Positions 35,129-44,307 are shown, numbered from the stretch's first letter. The stretch is 64,000 bases of DNA from Nocardia miyunensis NBRC 108239 (GCF_001613065.1 NZ_BDBQ01000031.1:1-64000), one strand, 5' to 3'. Made by a program: numbers and translations. The notes: generated by a model from the letters alone, not told the origin.

Positions 35129-36373
35129 GTGAAACGTCCACTCCGCGGCGCGATATCCGCGCTCGCGCTGGCCACCGGCCTGGCGCTGACCATCTCGTCC
35201 TGCGGGTTCAGCGGCGGCAAGTCCAACGCCGACGACCCCAATACGATCACCTTCCTGGCCCCGATCTACAGCGACGGTACGAAGGCCGAATGGGATTCGA
35301 TCATCGCCGATTTCGAGAAGCAGAACCCGGGCATCAAGGTCGATCTGCAGATGGAGTCGTGGAAGCAGATCCCCGACGTCGTGCGCACCGACCTGCAATC
35401 CGAGTCCAGCACGCCCGACCTGCTCAACATCGACGCGTACTCCACCTACGCCTCGGACGGAAAGCTGTATCCCGCAAACGATATCGCCGACCCGTCGGTG
35501 CTGAGCGATCTGCAGCACAGCTTCGTCGAGAACGCCTCGATGAACGGAACCCAGTGGGCCCTGCCGCTGTTCGCCTCCACGCGCACGCTGTTCTACAACA
35601 CCGACCTGTTCGCCAAGGCCGGTATCGCCGCGGCCCCCAAGACCTGGGCCGAACTGACCGACGACGCGAAGAAGATCCAGGCCCTCGGCGGCGGCATCTC
35701 CGGCTACGGCCTGCCGCTGGGCCAGGAGGAGACCCAGGCCGAGACGTCGCTGTGGACGTTCGGCGCGGGCGGCAAATGGTCCGACGGCAACAACCTCACC
35801 ATCGACACGCCGCAGAACCTCGAGGGCGTGCAGGCGATCAAGGCGATCGCCGATGCCGGTGCGACGCAACCGAATCCGGGCGCTACCGATCGCACCCCGC
35901 TGATCAACGTCTTCATCCAGGGCAAGATCGGCATGATCGAGGGCCTGCCGCCGGTGATCAACATGATCCAGCAGAAGAATCCCGGCCTGAAGTACGCCAC
36001 CGCGCCGACGCCGACCAAGGATGGTTCGCCGGTGACCCTCGGCGTCGCGGATCATCTGATGGCGTTCAAGAAGAAGGTCGACAAGCGTCCGGCGATCAAG
36101 AAGTTCCTGGACTTCTTCTACCAGTCGAAGACCTACGCCACCTTCGTCAAGGCCGAGCATTTCATCCCCGTGACCACCAGCGGCGCGCAGGCCATGGCCG
36201 ATGATCCGGTCGTGAAGGCTTTCGGCGCAACGCTTCCCGTTGCCAAGTTCTATCCGAGCAACAACCCGAAGTGGGCCGCGGTGGAGGGCGCGATGAAGCA
36301 GCAGCTCGGCACCGTCACCCAGGGCTCCGATCCGGCGACGGTGCTGAAGACCATCCAGCAGGCGGCGAGTTGA
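35129..36373 (+). CDS. ABC sugar importer, substrate-binding lipoprotein
   Basis: The 414-residue extracytoplasmic binding protein (family 1/cluster B, MalE-like) has a lipoprotein signal whose lipobox ends TISSC, with the acylated Cys near residue 28. Typical blocks are NTITFLAPIYSDGTKAEW, LFYNTDLFAKAGI, PKTWAELTDDAKK and KKFLDFFYQSKTYATF. It presumably binds N-acetylgalactosamine or a related amino sugar, inferred from context. The GTG start at 35129 follows AAAGG. It is the first of four rightward genes with overlapping stops and starts. Confidence 0.92.
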   Translation: MKRPLRGAISALALATGLALTISSCGFSGGKSNADDPNTITFLAPIYSDGTKAEWDSIIADFEKQNPGIKVDLQMESWKQIPDVVRTDLQSESSTPDLLNIDAYSTYASDGKLYPANDIADPSVLSDLQHSFVENASMNGTQWALPLFASTRTLFYNTDLFAKAGIAAAPKTWAELTDDAKKIQALGGGISGYGLPLGQEETQAETSLWTFGAGGKWSDGNNLTIDTPQNLEGVQAIKAIADAGATQPNPGATDRTPLINVFIQGKIGMIEGLPPVINMIQQKNPGLKYATAPTPTKDGSPVTLGVADHLMAFKKKVDKRPAIKKFLDFFYQSKTYATFVKAEHFIPVTTSGAQAMADDPVVKAFGATLPVAKFYPSNNPKWAAVEGAMKQQLGTVTQGSDPATVLKTIQQAAS

Positions 36374-37281
36374 CCAGCGCCCCGGCGGCATCGACTCCGC
36401 GCCGATCCATGGCAACGCTGCGCGCGCTGCCGTGGATCGGCCCGGCGCTGGTGCTGATCGCCGCGATCGTGGCGTTCCCCGCCGCCTACATGATCTGGAC
36501 CTCCACCCGCAAGCTCACCTCGTACGGGCAGGATCTGGGCCCGGCGGGAATGGCCAACTACCGCAGGCTGTTCGGGCGCAACGAGCTGGCCGACGTGCTC
36601 GCGCACACGGTCCTGTGGGTGGTCGCGGTCGTGCTGATCACGCTGGTGCTTTCCGCGGCGCTGGCACAGTTCCTGAACAAGGATTTCCCGGGCCGCATCG
36701 CGGTCCGGCTGGCGGTGCTGGTGCCGTGGGCGGCCTCGGTGGTGATGACCACGACGATCTTCGCGTACATGCTCGATCCGGACGTCGGGATCGCCAACCG
36801 CTTCCTGGTCGACATCGGCGTGCTGCACCGGGGTTTCGGGTTCACCAAGCAGGCGGGTCCGGCATTCCTGGTCGCGATCGGGGTCGCGGTGTTCGTATCC
36901 ATCCCGTTCACCACCTACACGATTCTCGCTGGGCTGCAATCGATCCCGGCCGAGGTGGGCGAGGCGGGCCGGGTGGACGGTGCGGGCGCCTGGCAGCGGT
37001 ACCGGTATCTGACGCTGCCGCAGTTGCGTCCGGCGATCGCGGTCGCGGCGATCATCAACATCATCAACGTGTTCAACTCGCTGCCCATTCTGCAGGTGCT
37101 GACCGGCAGCATCGCCGGATTCGGCGCGGACACCACGACGACGCTGACCTACAAGCTGATTCAGCAGAACCAACAGCTCGATACCGCGGCCGCGCTGAGC
37201 GTGCTGAATTTCGTGCTGATCGCGGTGATCATCGTGATCTATATGAAATTGATCCGTCCGGCCGGAGAGGAAGCGCGATGA
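36370..37281 (+). CDS. ABC sugar importer permease 1 (MalF-like)
   Basis: The roughly 303-residue permease has six membrane segments and the EAA loop PAEVGEAGRVDGAGAWQRYR, characteristic of MalF-type carbohydrate permeases contacting the ATPase. The TTG start at 36370 overlaps the TGA of the lipoprotein gene; an ATG at 36409 is an alternative. The ATG of permease 2 overlaps its own stop (ATGA), so all importer genes are coupled. Confidence 0.92.
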   Translation: MTSAPAASTPRRSMATLRALPWIGPALVLIAAIVAFPAAYMIWTSTRKLTSYGQDLGPAGMANYRRLFGRNELADVLAHTVLWVVAVVLITLVLSAALAQFLNKDFPGRIAVRLAVLVPWAASVVMTTTIFAYMLDPDVGIANRFLVDIGVLHRGFGFTKQAGPAFLVAIGVAVFVSIPFTTYTILAGLQSIPAEVGEAGRVDGAGAWQRYRYLTLPQLRPAIAVAAIINIINVFNSLPILQVLTGSIAGFGADTTTTLTYKLIQQNQQLDTAAALSVLNFVLIAVIIVIYMKLIRPAGEEAR

Positions 37282-38183
37282 CCTCGCAATCATCGAGCGC
37301 GGCCACGGCATCCGCTGAAACCTCTGCCGCAAAGACTTTTTCGACCGCGAAGGCCAAACGTCCCAGGCGGCGTTGGGATCTCACCGTCGTCGGCATCGTG
37401 ATCGCGGTGATCTTCCTGATCCCCTACATCGTGATGGTGTTGGGCTCGCTCAAGCCCCGTTCGGAGATCCTGCACATCCCGCCGAGTTACCTTCCGCACC
37501 AGTGGAGTCCGGGCAACTACGGCAGCATGTGGCACACGCCCGAGACCCCGCTGCCGTTCAACATGGTCAGCACCATAGTGATCTCGGTGTGCGCCACGGT
37601 GATCGTGCTGCTGGTGGCGATTCCCGCGGGCTATTACACTGCGCGACGGCGCTTTCCGGGCAAACTCGCCTTCCTCGGCCTGGTCCTGGTCACCCAGATG
37701 CTGCAACCCGTGGTGCTGGTGACGGGCCTGATCCGCGAATTCTTCGCACTCGGCATCAATGACACCTGGCTGGCGATGATCCTGGTCAACGCCGCGTTCA
37801 ATCTGTCCTTCGCGGTGTGGATCCTGCACAGTTTCTTCGCCTCGGTGCCGGTGGAGATCGAGGAGGCCGCACAACTGGACGGGCTCAACCGGATGCAGAC
37901 CCTGACCCGGGTGAGCCTGCCGCTGGTGTGGCCGGGCATCGTGACCGCGACGATCTTCGCCTTCGTCTCCTGCTGGAACGAATTCGCGGCCAGCCTGGTC
38001 ATTCTCACCACGCCGGAGAATCAGCCGCTGTCGGTGGCACTGACCAAGTTCATCGGGCAGTACGACACGGCTTGGCAGTACGTGTTCGCCGTCTCTACTG
38101 TCGGCGTGGTGCCCGTTGTCATCCTGTTCGCGTTCATCGAGAAGCGCTTGGTCGCGGGCCTGACCGCCGGAAGCGTGAAATGA
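37278..38183 (+). CDS. ABC sugar importer permease 2 (MalG-like)
   Basis: The 301-residue inner-membrane permease has a basic Ser/Ala-rich N-tail and six membrane segments. The MalG-type EAA loop is PVEIEEAAQLDGLNRMQTLTRV, here cited by EEAAQLDG. It pairs with permease 1 to form the channel. No ATP-binding subunit is encoded in the island, as in many actinobacterial carbohydrate importers that borrow a shared MsiK/UgpC-type ATPase. Its stop overlaps the start of the DeoR gene. Confidence 0.92.
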   Translation: MTSQSSSAATASAETSAAKTFSTAKAKRPRRRWDLTVVGIVIAVIFLIPYIVMVLGSLKPRSEILHIPPSYLPHQWSPGNYGSMWHTPETPLPFNMVSTIVISVCATVIVLLVAIPAGYYTARRRFPGKLAFLGLVLVTQMLQPVVLVTGLIREFFALGINDTWLAMILVNAAFNLSFAVWILHSFFASVPVEIEEAAQLDGLNRMQTLTRVSLPLVWPGIVTATIFAFVSCWNEFAASLVILTTPENQPLSVALTKFIGQYDTAWQYVFAVSTVGVVPVVILFAFIEKRLVAGLTAGSVK

Positions 38184-38971
38184 CCGCCGCGACAGACCGT
38201 TCCCAACGCTGGAATCGACTACTGGAGTTGCTCGCCGAGTCCGGACGGCTGACGGTGGAGGAGGCAGCGGCGATCCTCGCGGTCTCCCCCGCCACCATCC
38301 GCCGCGACTTCACCTCGCTGGCCGATCAGCAACTGGCCACCCGCACACACGGCGGTATCGTGGCGACCTCGGTCGCCTACGATCTGCCCGCTCGCTATCG
38401 CGGCAACGGCGACGAGCCCAAACAGCGCGTCGCGGAATACGCTGCGGCACTGGTGAATCCGAGCGAGGTAGTGGGCCTCAACGGCGGCACCACCACCACG
38501 GCCGTGGCCCGCGCCCTGGCCGGCCGCCCGGATCTGCCTACCTCGGCGGACAATCCGATGACCATCGTCACCAACGCGCTCAACATCGCGGGCGAACTGG
38601 TCCTGCGCCCGCACCTGCGCACCATCTGCATCGGCGGCCAGGCCCGCCGCGAATCCTACGAACTGCACGGCCCGCTCGCCGAGCGCGCGATGGCCCAATT
38701 GCATTTGGACACCTTGATTCTCGGCGTCAACGCGATCACCGCCACACGCGGAGCGCAGGGCCGCCACCTGGACGAGTCCGGCATCAACGCCGAAATGGTC
38801 CGGCGCGCCGACCGCGTCATCGTGGTGGCCACCGCCGAGAAACTCGAGACCACCGCCCTGGCCCGCATCTGCCCCATCGAAGACATCGACATCCTGGTCA
38901 TCGATACCGCGGCCGACCCCGAAGCCGTCGACGCCATCCGCGAAGCGGGGGTCCGCGTAGACCTCGTTTGA
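38180..38971 (+). CDS. DeoR-family transcriptional regulator (AgaR-like)
   Basis: The 263-residue regulator has an N-terminal DeoR winged helix-turn-helix (RLLELLAESGRLTVEEAAAI, then VSPATIRRDFTSLADQQL) and a C-terminal DeoRC sugar-phosphate sensor domain. Typical sensor motifs are VGLNGGTTTTAVARAL and TLILGVNAI. It likely represses the island until a pathway intermediate such as tagatose-6-P or GalN-6-P accumulates. Its ATG overlaps the permease 2 stop (ATGA). The direct repeats at 35015-35037 are candidate targets. Confidence 0.9.
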   Translation: MTAATDRSQRWNRLLELLAESGRLTVEEAAAILAVSPATIRRDFTSLADQQLATRTHGGIVATSVAYDLPARYRGNGDEPKQRVAEYAAALVNPSEVVGLNGGTTTTAVARALAGRPDLPTSADNPMTIVTNALNIAGELVLRPHLRTICIGGQARRESYELHGPLAERAMAQLHLDTLILGVNAITATRGAQGRHLDESGINAEMVRRADRVIVVATAEKLETTALARICPIEDIDILVIDTAADPEAVDAIREAGVRVDLV

Positions 38972-39017
38972 CCCCGTCCCATCTTCCGTTGCTATTCGGA
39001 AATATTTGGCGGGCAAT

Positions 39018-39470
39018 ATGACCGGCGTGGAACCACTCCCACCGAAGAACCTGCTGCTGGACGCCTGCCGGGGTCTGCCGCACGGGGAAAACCTCGTGCT
39101 GCGGTCCGCGTGTCGGCTGGCCGAGCTGCACGAACAGCGACTCGATGCGAGTCCCGGGGTCGCCGCCGATATCGATCGGCGCAGAGCGCACCTGGTGCAC
39201 GAGATAGATCGCTGGGTCGCGCGGGAGCTACCCCACGCCCATCGCGGTGTTCGGTTGCACACCGAGACGGTGGGCACCGTGGTCGATCGACTGGCGCAGT
39301 TCTCGGCGCTGGCCTACCTGACCCTGACCACCGCGCCCGAATGGGTGATCAGCGATGCCTGGCGACGCCTGAGTCAACTGGCCGTCGCGTATGACGATCT
39401 GGCAGCCGAGGTCGTCGCGGGACGCTGCAGGCTACCGGATCTCAGCGACCATCACGAATACGAGCCCTAG
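39018..39470 (+). CDS. DUF4254 family protein
   Basis: The 150-residue helical cytosolic protein has the blocks RRRAHLVHEIDRWVARELP and HTETVGTVVDRLAQFSALAY, plus WRRLSQLAVAYDDL. I recognise them as the DUF4254 pattern, common in Nocardia, with unknown function. Its composition is charged and lacks any signal or membrane segment. Start ATG at 39018. It follows the sugar island by 47 bp but has no functional link that I can see. Confidence 0.68.
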   Translation: MTGVEPLPPKNLLLDACRGLPHGENLVLRSACRLAELHEQRLDASPGVAADIDRRRAHLVHEIDRWVARELPHAHRGVRLHTETVGTVVDRLAQFSALAYLTLTTAPEWVISDAWRRLSQLAVAYDDLAAEVVAGRCRLPDLSDHHEYEP

Positions 39471-40018
39471 GCACGTACCGGAGGGGGCGCGAAAGCGCCC
39501 GCCATTCGACACCAAAAGTTGCTGCCGGCGCCGCGCCCAAGGTTCAACGACGCCGGCAGCGGGAAAATGGTCTGTCATGTCTGTCCCCCACCAGTGATTG
39601 TGCCTGTGAAAAACCGCGACGACCAGGGATTTCACCTGAGAAGACACTGATAAGTTGCCAGCAGTTGGCTGAACGCCGAACGGCGGCGCTGGCGAGGGTG
39701 TGCAGCGCCGCCGATGGCGGGATGACGGATCAGGGCAGTTGATCCGCGCCGGTCGAACCCGACAACTACAGATCCTGCGCCCGCTACCTCGAGAAGCACC
39801 GCGAGGAAACTGTGAACACACTGGTAATGAATATCCCCAGGTCAATCGCCTCCTGCGGGCGCATCATCCACCTGGCCCCCAGGGCCGAAACAACACTCAC
39901 ACCTCGTTCCGCCAACTCCGAATAACGCCAGCACCCGTTCGCGGCCCGTCTCGCCGCTCGGACGCGTGGCGGGTGCGAGGAACGAGTGCCCGACACGGGG
40001 CCGAGCGGTGAGACTCTC
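39471..40018. other. Non-coding interval with inverted repeats
   Basis: No gene is supported between the DUF4254 gene and the DNA ligase. The interval holds a GGGCGC-GAAA-GCGCCC hairpin (39485-39500), and a 10-bp inverted repeat GCTGCCGGCG/CGCCGGCAGC (39521-39530/39551-39560) with a 20-base loop, then unstructured sequence. A 48-codon minus-strand reading at 39432-39578 has weak support only. Confidence 0.4.
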
Positions 40019-40091
40019 CGGGGCCGCGAACACGCGGAGCGGAGCGGAGGCCAAAGACACAGCACCCGCCGCAGCGGAGCGGAGGCAGAAG
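40019..40091 (+). repeat. GGAGCG-rich dispersed module, copy 3
   Basis: GGCCGCGAACACGCGGAGCG matches copy 2 with one deletion. The module is then repeated in degenerate form (AGCGGAGCGGAGGCAGAAGC), ending at the DNA ligase stop codon. Confidence 0.55.
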
Positions 40092-41663
40092 CTACAGCAG
40101 GGCCCGCACGGCATCTATGGTGTCGGCGTCGGCGGCCTCCTTGTCGGGCCGGTAACGCACCACCCGGGCGAACCGCAATGCCGCACCACCGGGATACCGC
40201 GAGCTGACCTGCACGCCATCCAGGGCGATCTCCACGACCAACTCGGGCCGCAGGTGGACGGTATGTTCGTCGCGCGTGCGCTCGTGCCGGGGAAACTCCT
40301 CGGTCTGCCAGCGCAGCAGTGCGTCGGTGAGGCCCTTGAAGGTCTTGCCGACCATGATCGGCTCCCCGCCGTCCGGATCGCGCGCGCCCAGATGCAGATT
40401 GGACAGATACCCGGTGCGGCGGCCGTATCCCCATTCCGCGCCGAGCACGATCAGATCCAGCGTGTGCGTCGGTTTGATCTTCTGCCAGGCCCGGCCGCGA
40501 CGTCCGGCGGCATAGGGGGCGGTGAGCGATTTGATCACGATGCCTTCGTGTCCCGCGGCCAGAGCGGTGTCGAAATAGTCGGCGGCGGCCTCGGCATTCG
40601 GTCGAATGAGCGCCGGAATGCTGTGCGCAGCAGCGACTTTCGCCAGCGCTTCCCGACGTTCGGACAACGGAGCGTCGAGCAGGTCCACACCGTCCAGGTG
40701 CAGGCAGTCGAAGAAATAGGGATGCAACAGCAGATCGCGCGTCGAGGTTATCGGCCGGCCCGAGATCGTCGGTGCGGCATCCGAAGTCGCGAATCGGCTC
40801 ATCGTCTGCTGGAACGGCCGCGGCCGGCCCGAATCGTCCAGCGCCAGCGTCTCACCGTCGAGAACCACACTGTCACAAGGCAACTCGATGACCAGCCGCA
40901 CCAGCTCGGGCACCCCCGCGGTGATGTCGCGCAATGTCCTGGTGAATACCCAAACCCGAGATCCGTTGCGATGCACCTGAATTCGCGCGCCGTCGAGCTT
41001 GTACTCCACACTCACCTCGCCATCGAACTCGCCCAGCGCCCCGTCCAACGTCGCCCCGGGCGAGGCGAGCATGGGCCGGATCGGCCGCCCGACCTCGAGA
41101 CCGAACTCCGCCAGGGCCGCCACGCCACCGGTCATGGCCGCCGCCGCGGTCACCGGCAGCCGCCCCGACAGCATGTAGGCCCGCCGGACCTGATCCACGG
41201 GCACCTGAGCCGCCCGCGCGACCGCCTCGGCAACGAGTGCGGCCAGCGCGCCCTGACGCAGCTCACCGGTCAGCAGCCGCACCAGAAACTCCCGTTCGGG
41301 CTCGGTGGCAGCGCTCAACAACGCGGTCAGCAACTTCTGGCGGCGGGCCGAGGATCCCTTGCCCGCGGCGCCCGCCAATTCGTCCAGGACATGTTCCACC
41401 TCGACGACCGTCAGCGCCGGTTCCGCGGCCGGCGGGGCCTCGACCGTGGACAGCGTGCGCCAGCCCGCGCCGATCCGCCCCTGCGTCGGCTCACCCGACA
41501 CCCACGCGACGACCGGGGCGAGCTCATCACCGCCCGCCCGGACGAGCAATTCGGCGAGGGTGGCGATCTTGAGTTTGCGCGAGGAAGTCGCCCGCACGGT
41601 CCGCGAGGCTTCCACGACGTCCGAGAGCAACACGAGTCCGACCGTAACCCGAGGCTGTGACAT
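40092..41663 (-). CDS. ligB: ATP-dependent DNA ligase
   Basis: The 523-residue ligase has a variable N-terminal DNA-binding region (about residues 1-200), the adenylation motif EYKLDGARIQVHRNG with the nucleophilic Lys, and the later nucleotidyltransferase motifs FFDCLHLDGVDLL, EGIVIKSLTAPY and WQKIKPTHTLDLIV. A C-terminal OB domain is included. It matches M. tuberculosis LigB (Rv3062), an accessory ATP-dependent ligase alongside the essential NAD-dependent LigA. It diverges from ramB across 63 bp. Confidence 0.93.
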   Translation of the reverse strand: MSQPRVTVGLVLLSDVVEASRTVRATSSRKLKIATLAELLVRAGGDELAPVVAWVSGEPTQGRIGAGWRTLSTVEAPPAAEPALTVVEVEHVLDELAGAAGKGSSARRQKLLTALLSAATEPEREFLVRLLTGELRQGALAALVAEAVARAAQVPVDQVRRAYMLSGRLPVTAAAAMTGGVAALAEFGLEVGRPIRPMLASPGATLDGALGEFDGEVSVEYKLDGARIQVHRNGSRVWVFTRTLRDITAGVPELVRLVIELPCDSVVLDGETLALDDSGRPRPFQQTMSRFATSDAAPTISGRPITSTRDLLLHPYFFDCLHLDGVDLLDAPLSERREALAKVAAAHSIPALIRPNAEAAADYFDTALAAGHEGIVIKSLTAPYAAGRRGRAWQKIKPTHTLDLIVLGAEWGYGRRTGYLSNLHLGARDPDGGEPIMVGKTFKGLTDALLRWQTEEFPRHERTRDEHTVHLRPELVVEIALDGVQVSSRYPGGAALRFARVVRYRPDKEAADADTIDAVRALL

Positions 41664-41726
41664 ATTGCTCAGTTGTTTTGCTAATCAACTATTGGCAACG
41701 CTGCGAAGGCTTCATAAACTGGGCAT

Positions 41727-43136
41727 ATGGCCAAGACTTATGTCGGGTCGCGGCTTCGTCAGCTGCGGGCCGAGCGAGGTATGAGCCAGGTTTCCCTCGC
41801 CAAGAAGCTGGAGATCTCGGCGAGCTACCTCAACCAGATCGAACACGACGTGCGACCGCTGACGGTGCCGGTGCTGCTGCGCATCAGCGAGGTCTTCGGC
41901 GTCGACACCAGCTTCTTCTCCTCCCAGGACGATACCCGCCTGATCGCCGAGCTGCAGGAAGTGGTGATGGACCAGGAGCTCGCGATCGAGGCAGACGCAC
42001 AGGAGATCGCCGATATGGTCTCCGCGCATCCGAGCCTGGCGCGCGCGATGGTCAACATGCACCGCCGCTACCGCAACACCACCGCCCAGCTCGCCGCGGC
42101 CACCGAGGACCGCTTCTCCGACGGCAGCGGTTCGGGCGCGATCTCCCGCCCGCACGAGGAGGTCCGCGACTTCTTCTATCAGCGGCAGAACTACATTCAC
42201 GAATTGGACACCGCCGCAGAGGAACTCACCAATCGCATGCGCTTCCACGGCGGTGATCTCAAGCGCGAGATCGCCGATCGCCTGAGCACCGTGCACGGCG
42301 TGCAGATCATCGAGCGAATCGATCTGGGCGAGGGCGTATTACACCGTTTCGACGGCGAGACCGGGCGGCTGGAGATCGCCCCGCACCTCTCGGGCGGGCA
42401 GCGGGTGTTCAAACTCGCCGCCGAACTGGCGTATCTGGAATGCGGTGAGCTGATCGACAAACTCGTCGAGGACGGCAATTTCGCCTCCGAGGACACCCGG
42501 ATCCTGGCGAAACTGGGTCTGGCCAACTATTTCGCCGCCGCCACCGTGCTGCCGTATTCGCATTTCCACGAGATCGCCGAGGACTTCCGCTACGACATCG
42601 AGCGTCTCTCAGCGCATTTCACGCAGAGCTACGAGACCATCTGCCATCGCCTCTCGACCCTGCAGCGGCCGAAACTGCGTGGCGTGCCGTTCTCGTTCGT
42701 GCGCGTGGACCGCGCGGGAAATATGTCGAAACGGCAGTCCGCCACCGGATTTCACTTCTCCTCCTCGGGCGGCACCTGCCCGCTGTGGAACGTCTACGAG
42801 ACCTTCGCCTATCCCGGCCGCATCATGACCCAGATCGCGCAGATGCCCGACGGCCGCCGCTACCTGTGGATCGCCCGCACCGTCGAACGCCGCGCCACCC
42901 GCTACGGCGAACCAAGCAAAACGTTCGCCATCGGCCTGGGCTGCGAGCTGCGCCACGCCGGACGCGTCGTCTACGCCGACGGCCTGGACCTCAACGACCC
43001 CCAGGTAACCCCCATCGGCGCGGGCTGCCGAGTCTGCGCCCGCGCCAACTGCCCCCAACGCGCCTTCCCGCCCCTGGGCAAAACCCTCGACATCAGCGAA
43101 CACCGCAGCTCGATCTCGCCATACGTCCTGCGGTAG
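41727..43136 (+). CDS. ramB: RamB-type short-chain fatty acyl transcriptional regulator
   Basis: The 469-residue regulator has an N-terminal XRE helix-turn-helix (RLRQLRAERGMSQVSLAKKL, then SASYLNQIEHDVRPLTVPV) and a middle ImmA/IrrE-like region. A C-terminal short-chain fatty acyl regulator domain includes the cysteine cluster CRVCARANCPQRAFPPLG. RamB in Corynebacterium and M. tuberculosis (Rv0465c) represses acetate and glyoxylate-shunt genes including aceA/icl1. A RamB-like box lies upstream of aceA in this window. In M. tuberculosis ramB and icl1 are two genes apart; here about 16 kb separates them. Confidence 0.93.
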   Translation: MAKTYVGSRLRQLRAERGMSQVSLAKKLEISASYLNQIEHDVRPLTVPVLLRISEVFGVDTSFFSSQDDTRLIAELQEVVMDQELAIEADAQEIADMVSAHPSLARAMVNMHRRYRNTTAQLAAATEDRFSDGSGSGAISRPHEEVRDFFYQRQNYIHELDTAAEELTNRMRFHGGDLKREIADRLSTVHGVQIIERIDLGEGVLHRFDGETGRLEIAPHLSGGQRVFKLAAELAYLECGELIDKLVEDGNFASEDTRILAKLGLANYFAAATVLPYSHFHEIAEDFRYDIERLSAHFTQSYETICHRLSTLQRPKLRGVPFSFVRVDRAGNMSKRQSATGFHFSSSGGTCPLWNVYETFAYPGRIMTQIAQMPDGRRYLWIARTVERRATRYGEPSKTFAIGLGCELRHAGRVVYADGLDLNDPQVTPIGAGCRVCARANCPQRAFPPLGKTLDISEHRSSISPYVLR

Positions 43137-43408
43137 ACGCGTTTCCCGATCGCCGACCGCGCAGCCCGGATGTCGCAACCACAATGGCCCGCACGGACTT
43201 TTCCGACAACGACATCTGATCGGCCCCGACCGCCGATGCCACGACCGTGGCCGGAACAATGACGACGTAGCGCCGGATGAGCGCGGCGGCGCGGCGATGT
43301 CAGGGCAGAGCGAGCGGCCGATAAGCAACGCCGACCGCTCGGCAGATCTGCGAACGCCGCTGTACACCACCTGTGGCCAGCGATAACCGGCACCTGTTAG
43401 CGTGAGGC

Positions 43409-43948
43409 ATGGTGACGACGAAGCCGCGTATCGAACCGGGCCGCCTGCGTGAACTCGGACCGGTGAACTGGGTTGCCTGGCAAGTACTTTCGCGTGCGGC
43501 GGGCACTCCGGACGCCCATCTGTTCAGCACCCTGGGCCGCACCGGCGGCCTGTTCCGCGGCTGGCTGCACTTCTCCGGCCGCCTCATGCCCGGCGGCAAA
43601 CTCCGCCGCTACGAGACCGAACTGGTCATCCTGCGCGTAGCCCACCTGCGCGACTGCGAGTACGAGACCGACCACCACATCCGCCTCGGCAAACGCGCCG
43701 GTGTCACCCGCGAAATCCTCGACCGCCTCCGCGAGGGCCCCGAGGCCCCCGGCTGGTCCGACAAGGAACGCGCCCTCCTCACCGCCGTCGACCAACTCGT
43801 ACGCACCCGAGACATCGACGACCCCGCCTGGACCACCCTGTCCACCCACTACGACGAACAACGCCTCATCGAAATCGTCCTGCTCACAAACCAATACGAG
43901 AGCCTGGCCAGCACCATAACCACCCTCCGCATCCAAACCGATCACTGA
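43409..43948 (+). CDS. AhpD-like carboxymuconolactone decarboxylase family protein (Rv0464c-like)
   Basis: The 179-residue helical protein of the CMD/AhpD superfamily has the core RYETELVILRVAHLRDCEYETDHHIRLGKRAG (recognised by ELVILRVA, DCEYE and HH). The position next to ramB corresponds to Rv0464c. True AhpD carries a CxxC; here only one cysteine (DCEYETDHH) is present, so a peroxidase mechanism like AhpD is unlikely and the activity is unknown. The stop overlaps the convergent next gene by 7 bp. Confidence 0.85.
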   Translation: MVTTKPRIEPGRLRELGPVNWVAWQVLSRAAGTPDAHLFSTLGRTGGLFRGWLHFSGRLMPGGKLRRYETELVILRVAHLRDCEYETDHHIRLGKRAGVTREILDRLREGPEAPGWSDKERALLTAVDQLVRTRDIDDPAWTTLSTHYDEQRLIEIVLLTNQYESLASTITTLRIQTDH

Positions 43949-44235
43949 CCGACGAGAACCAGGTCGTACACATACGACCGGTCACCCTTGCGGCTCACCC
44001 ACGCGCCGCTGCCCCGCCCCGCGTCGTCGAACGGTCGACTGGACACCTCGCCGGACTCCGTGCACAGCACCCATCCGAATCCCGGAAGTCGGCGGCACCA
44101 GGTATCCAGGTCGACACGTCGGTACGACGGGAACCCATGAGCGCTGCCCTCGCGGACGAACTCATAGGTCAACCCGTCCACCCGGCGCACGAACCTCACT
44201 CCCGACATCTCGCCATCCTCGATGCCGGGGCTCAT
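43942..44235 (-). CDS. Hypothetical protein, 97 residues
   Basis: I do not recognise this family. The product is Trp/Tyr- and Arg-rich with VRRVDGLTYEFVREG, SYRRVDLDTWCRRLPGFGWVLC and a C-terminal YVYDLVLVGQ. It looks like a compact beta-rich soluble protein with two cysteines. GAGGTTGAGGGG precedes the ATG at 44235; an ATG at 44208 also has an acceptable ribosome site. It overlaps the AhpD-like gene's end by 7 bp on the opposite strand. Confidence 0.55.
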   Translation of the reverse strand: MSPGIEDGEMSGVRFVRRVDGLTYEFVREGSAHGFPSYRRVDLDTWCRRLPGFGWVLCTESGEVSSRPFDDAGRGSGAWVSRKGDRSYVYDLVLVGQ

Positions 44236-44307
44236 CCCCTCAACCTCATGTGCCGCCGAACGCACAGACGGCTTCGCGGCCTGCCCGATCAGCCGCCCAT
44301 CGGCGAA

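Noticed and set aside
39432..39578. 48-codon minus-strand reading MTDHFPAAG...
   Set aside because: Overlaps the DUF4254 end and spans an inverted repeat; the ribosome site is poor and no homology features are visible.
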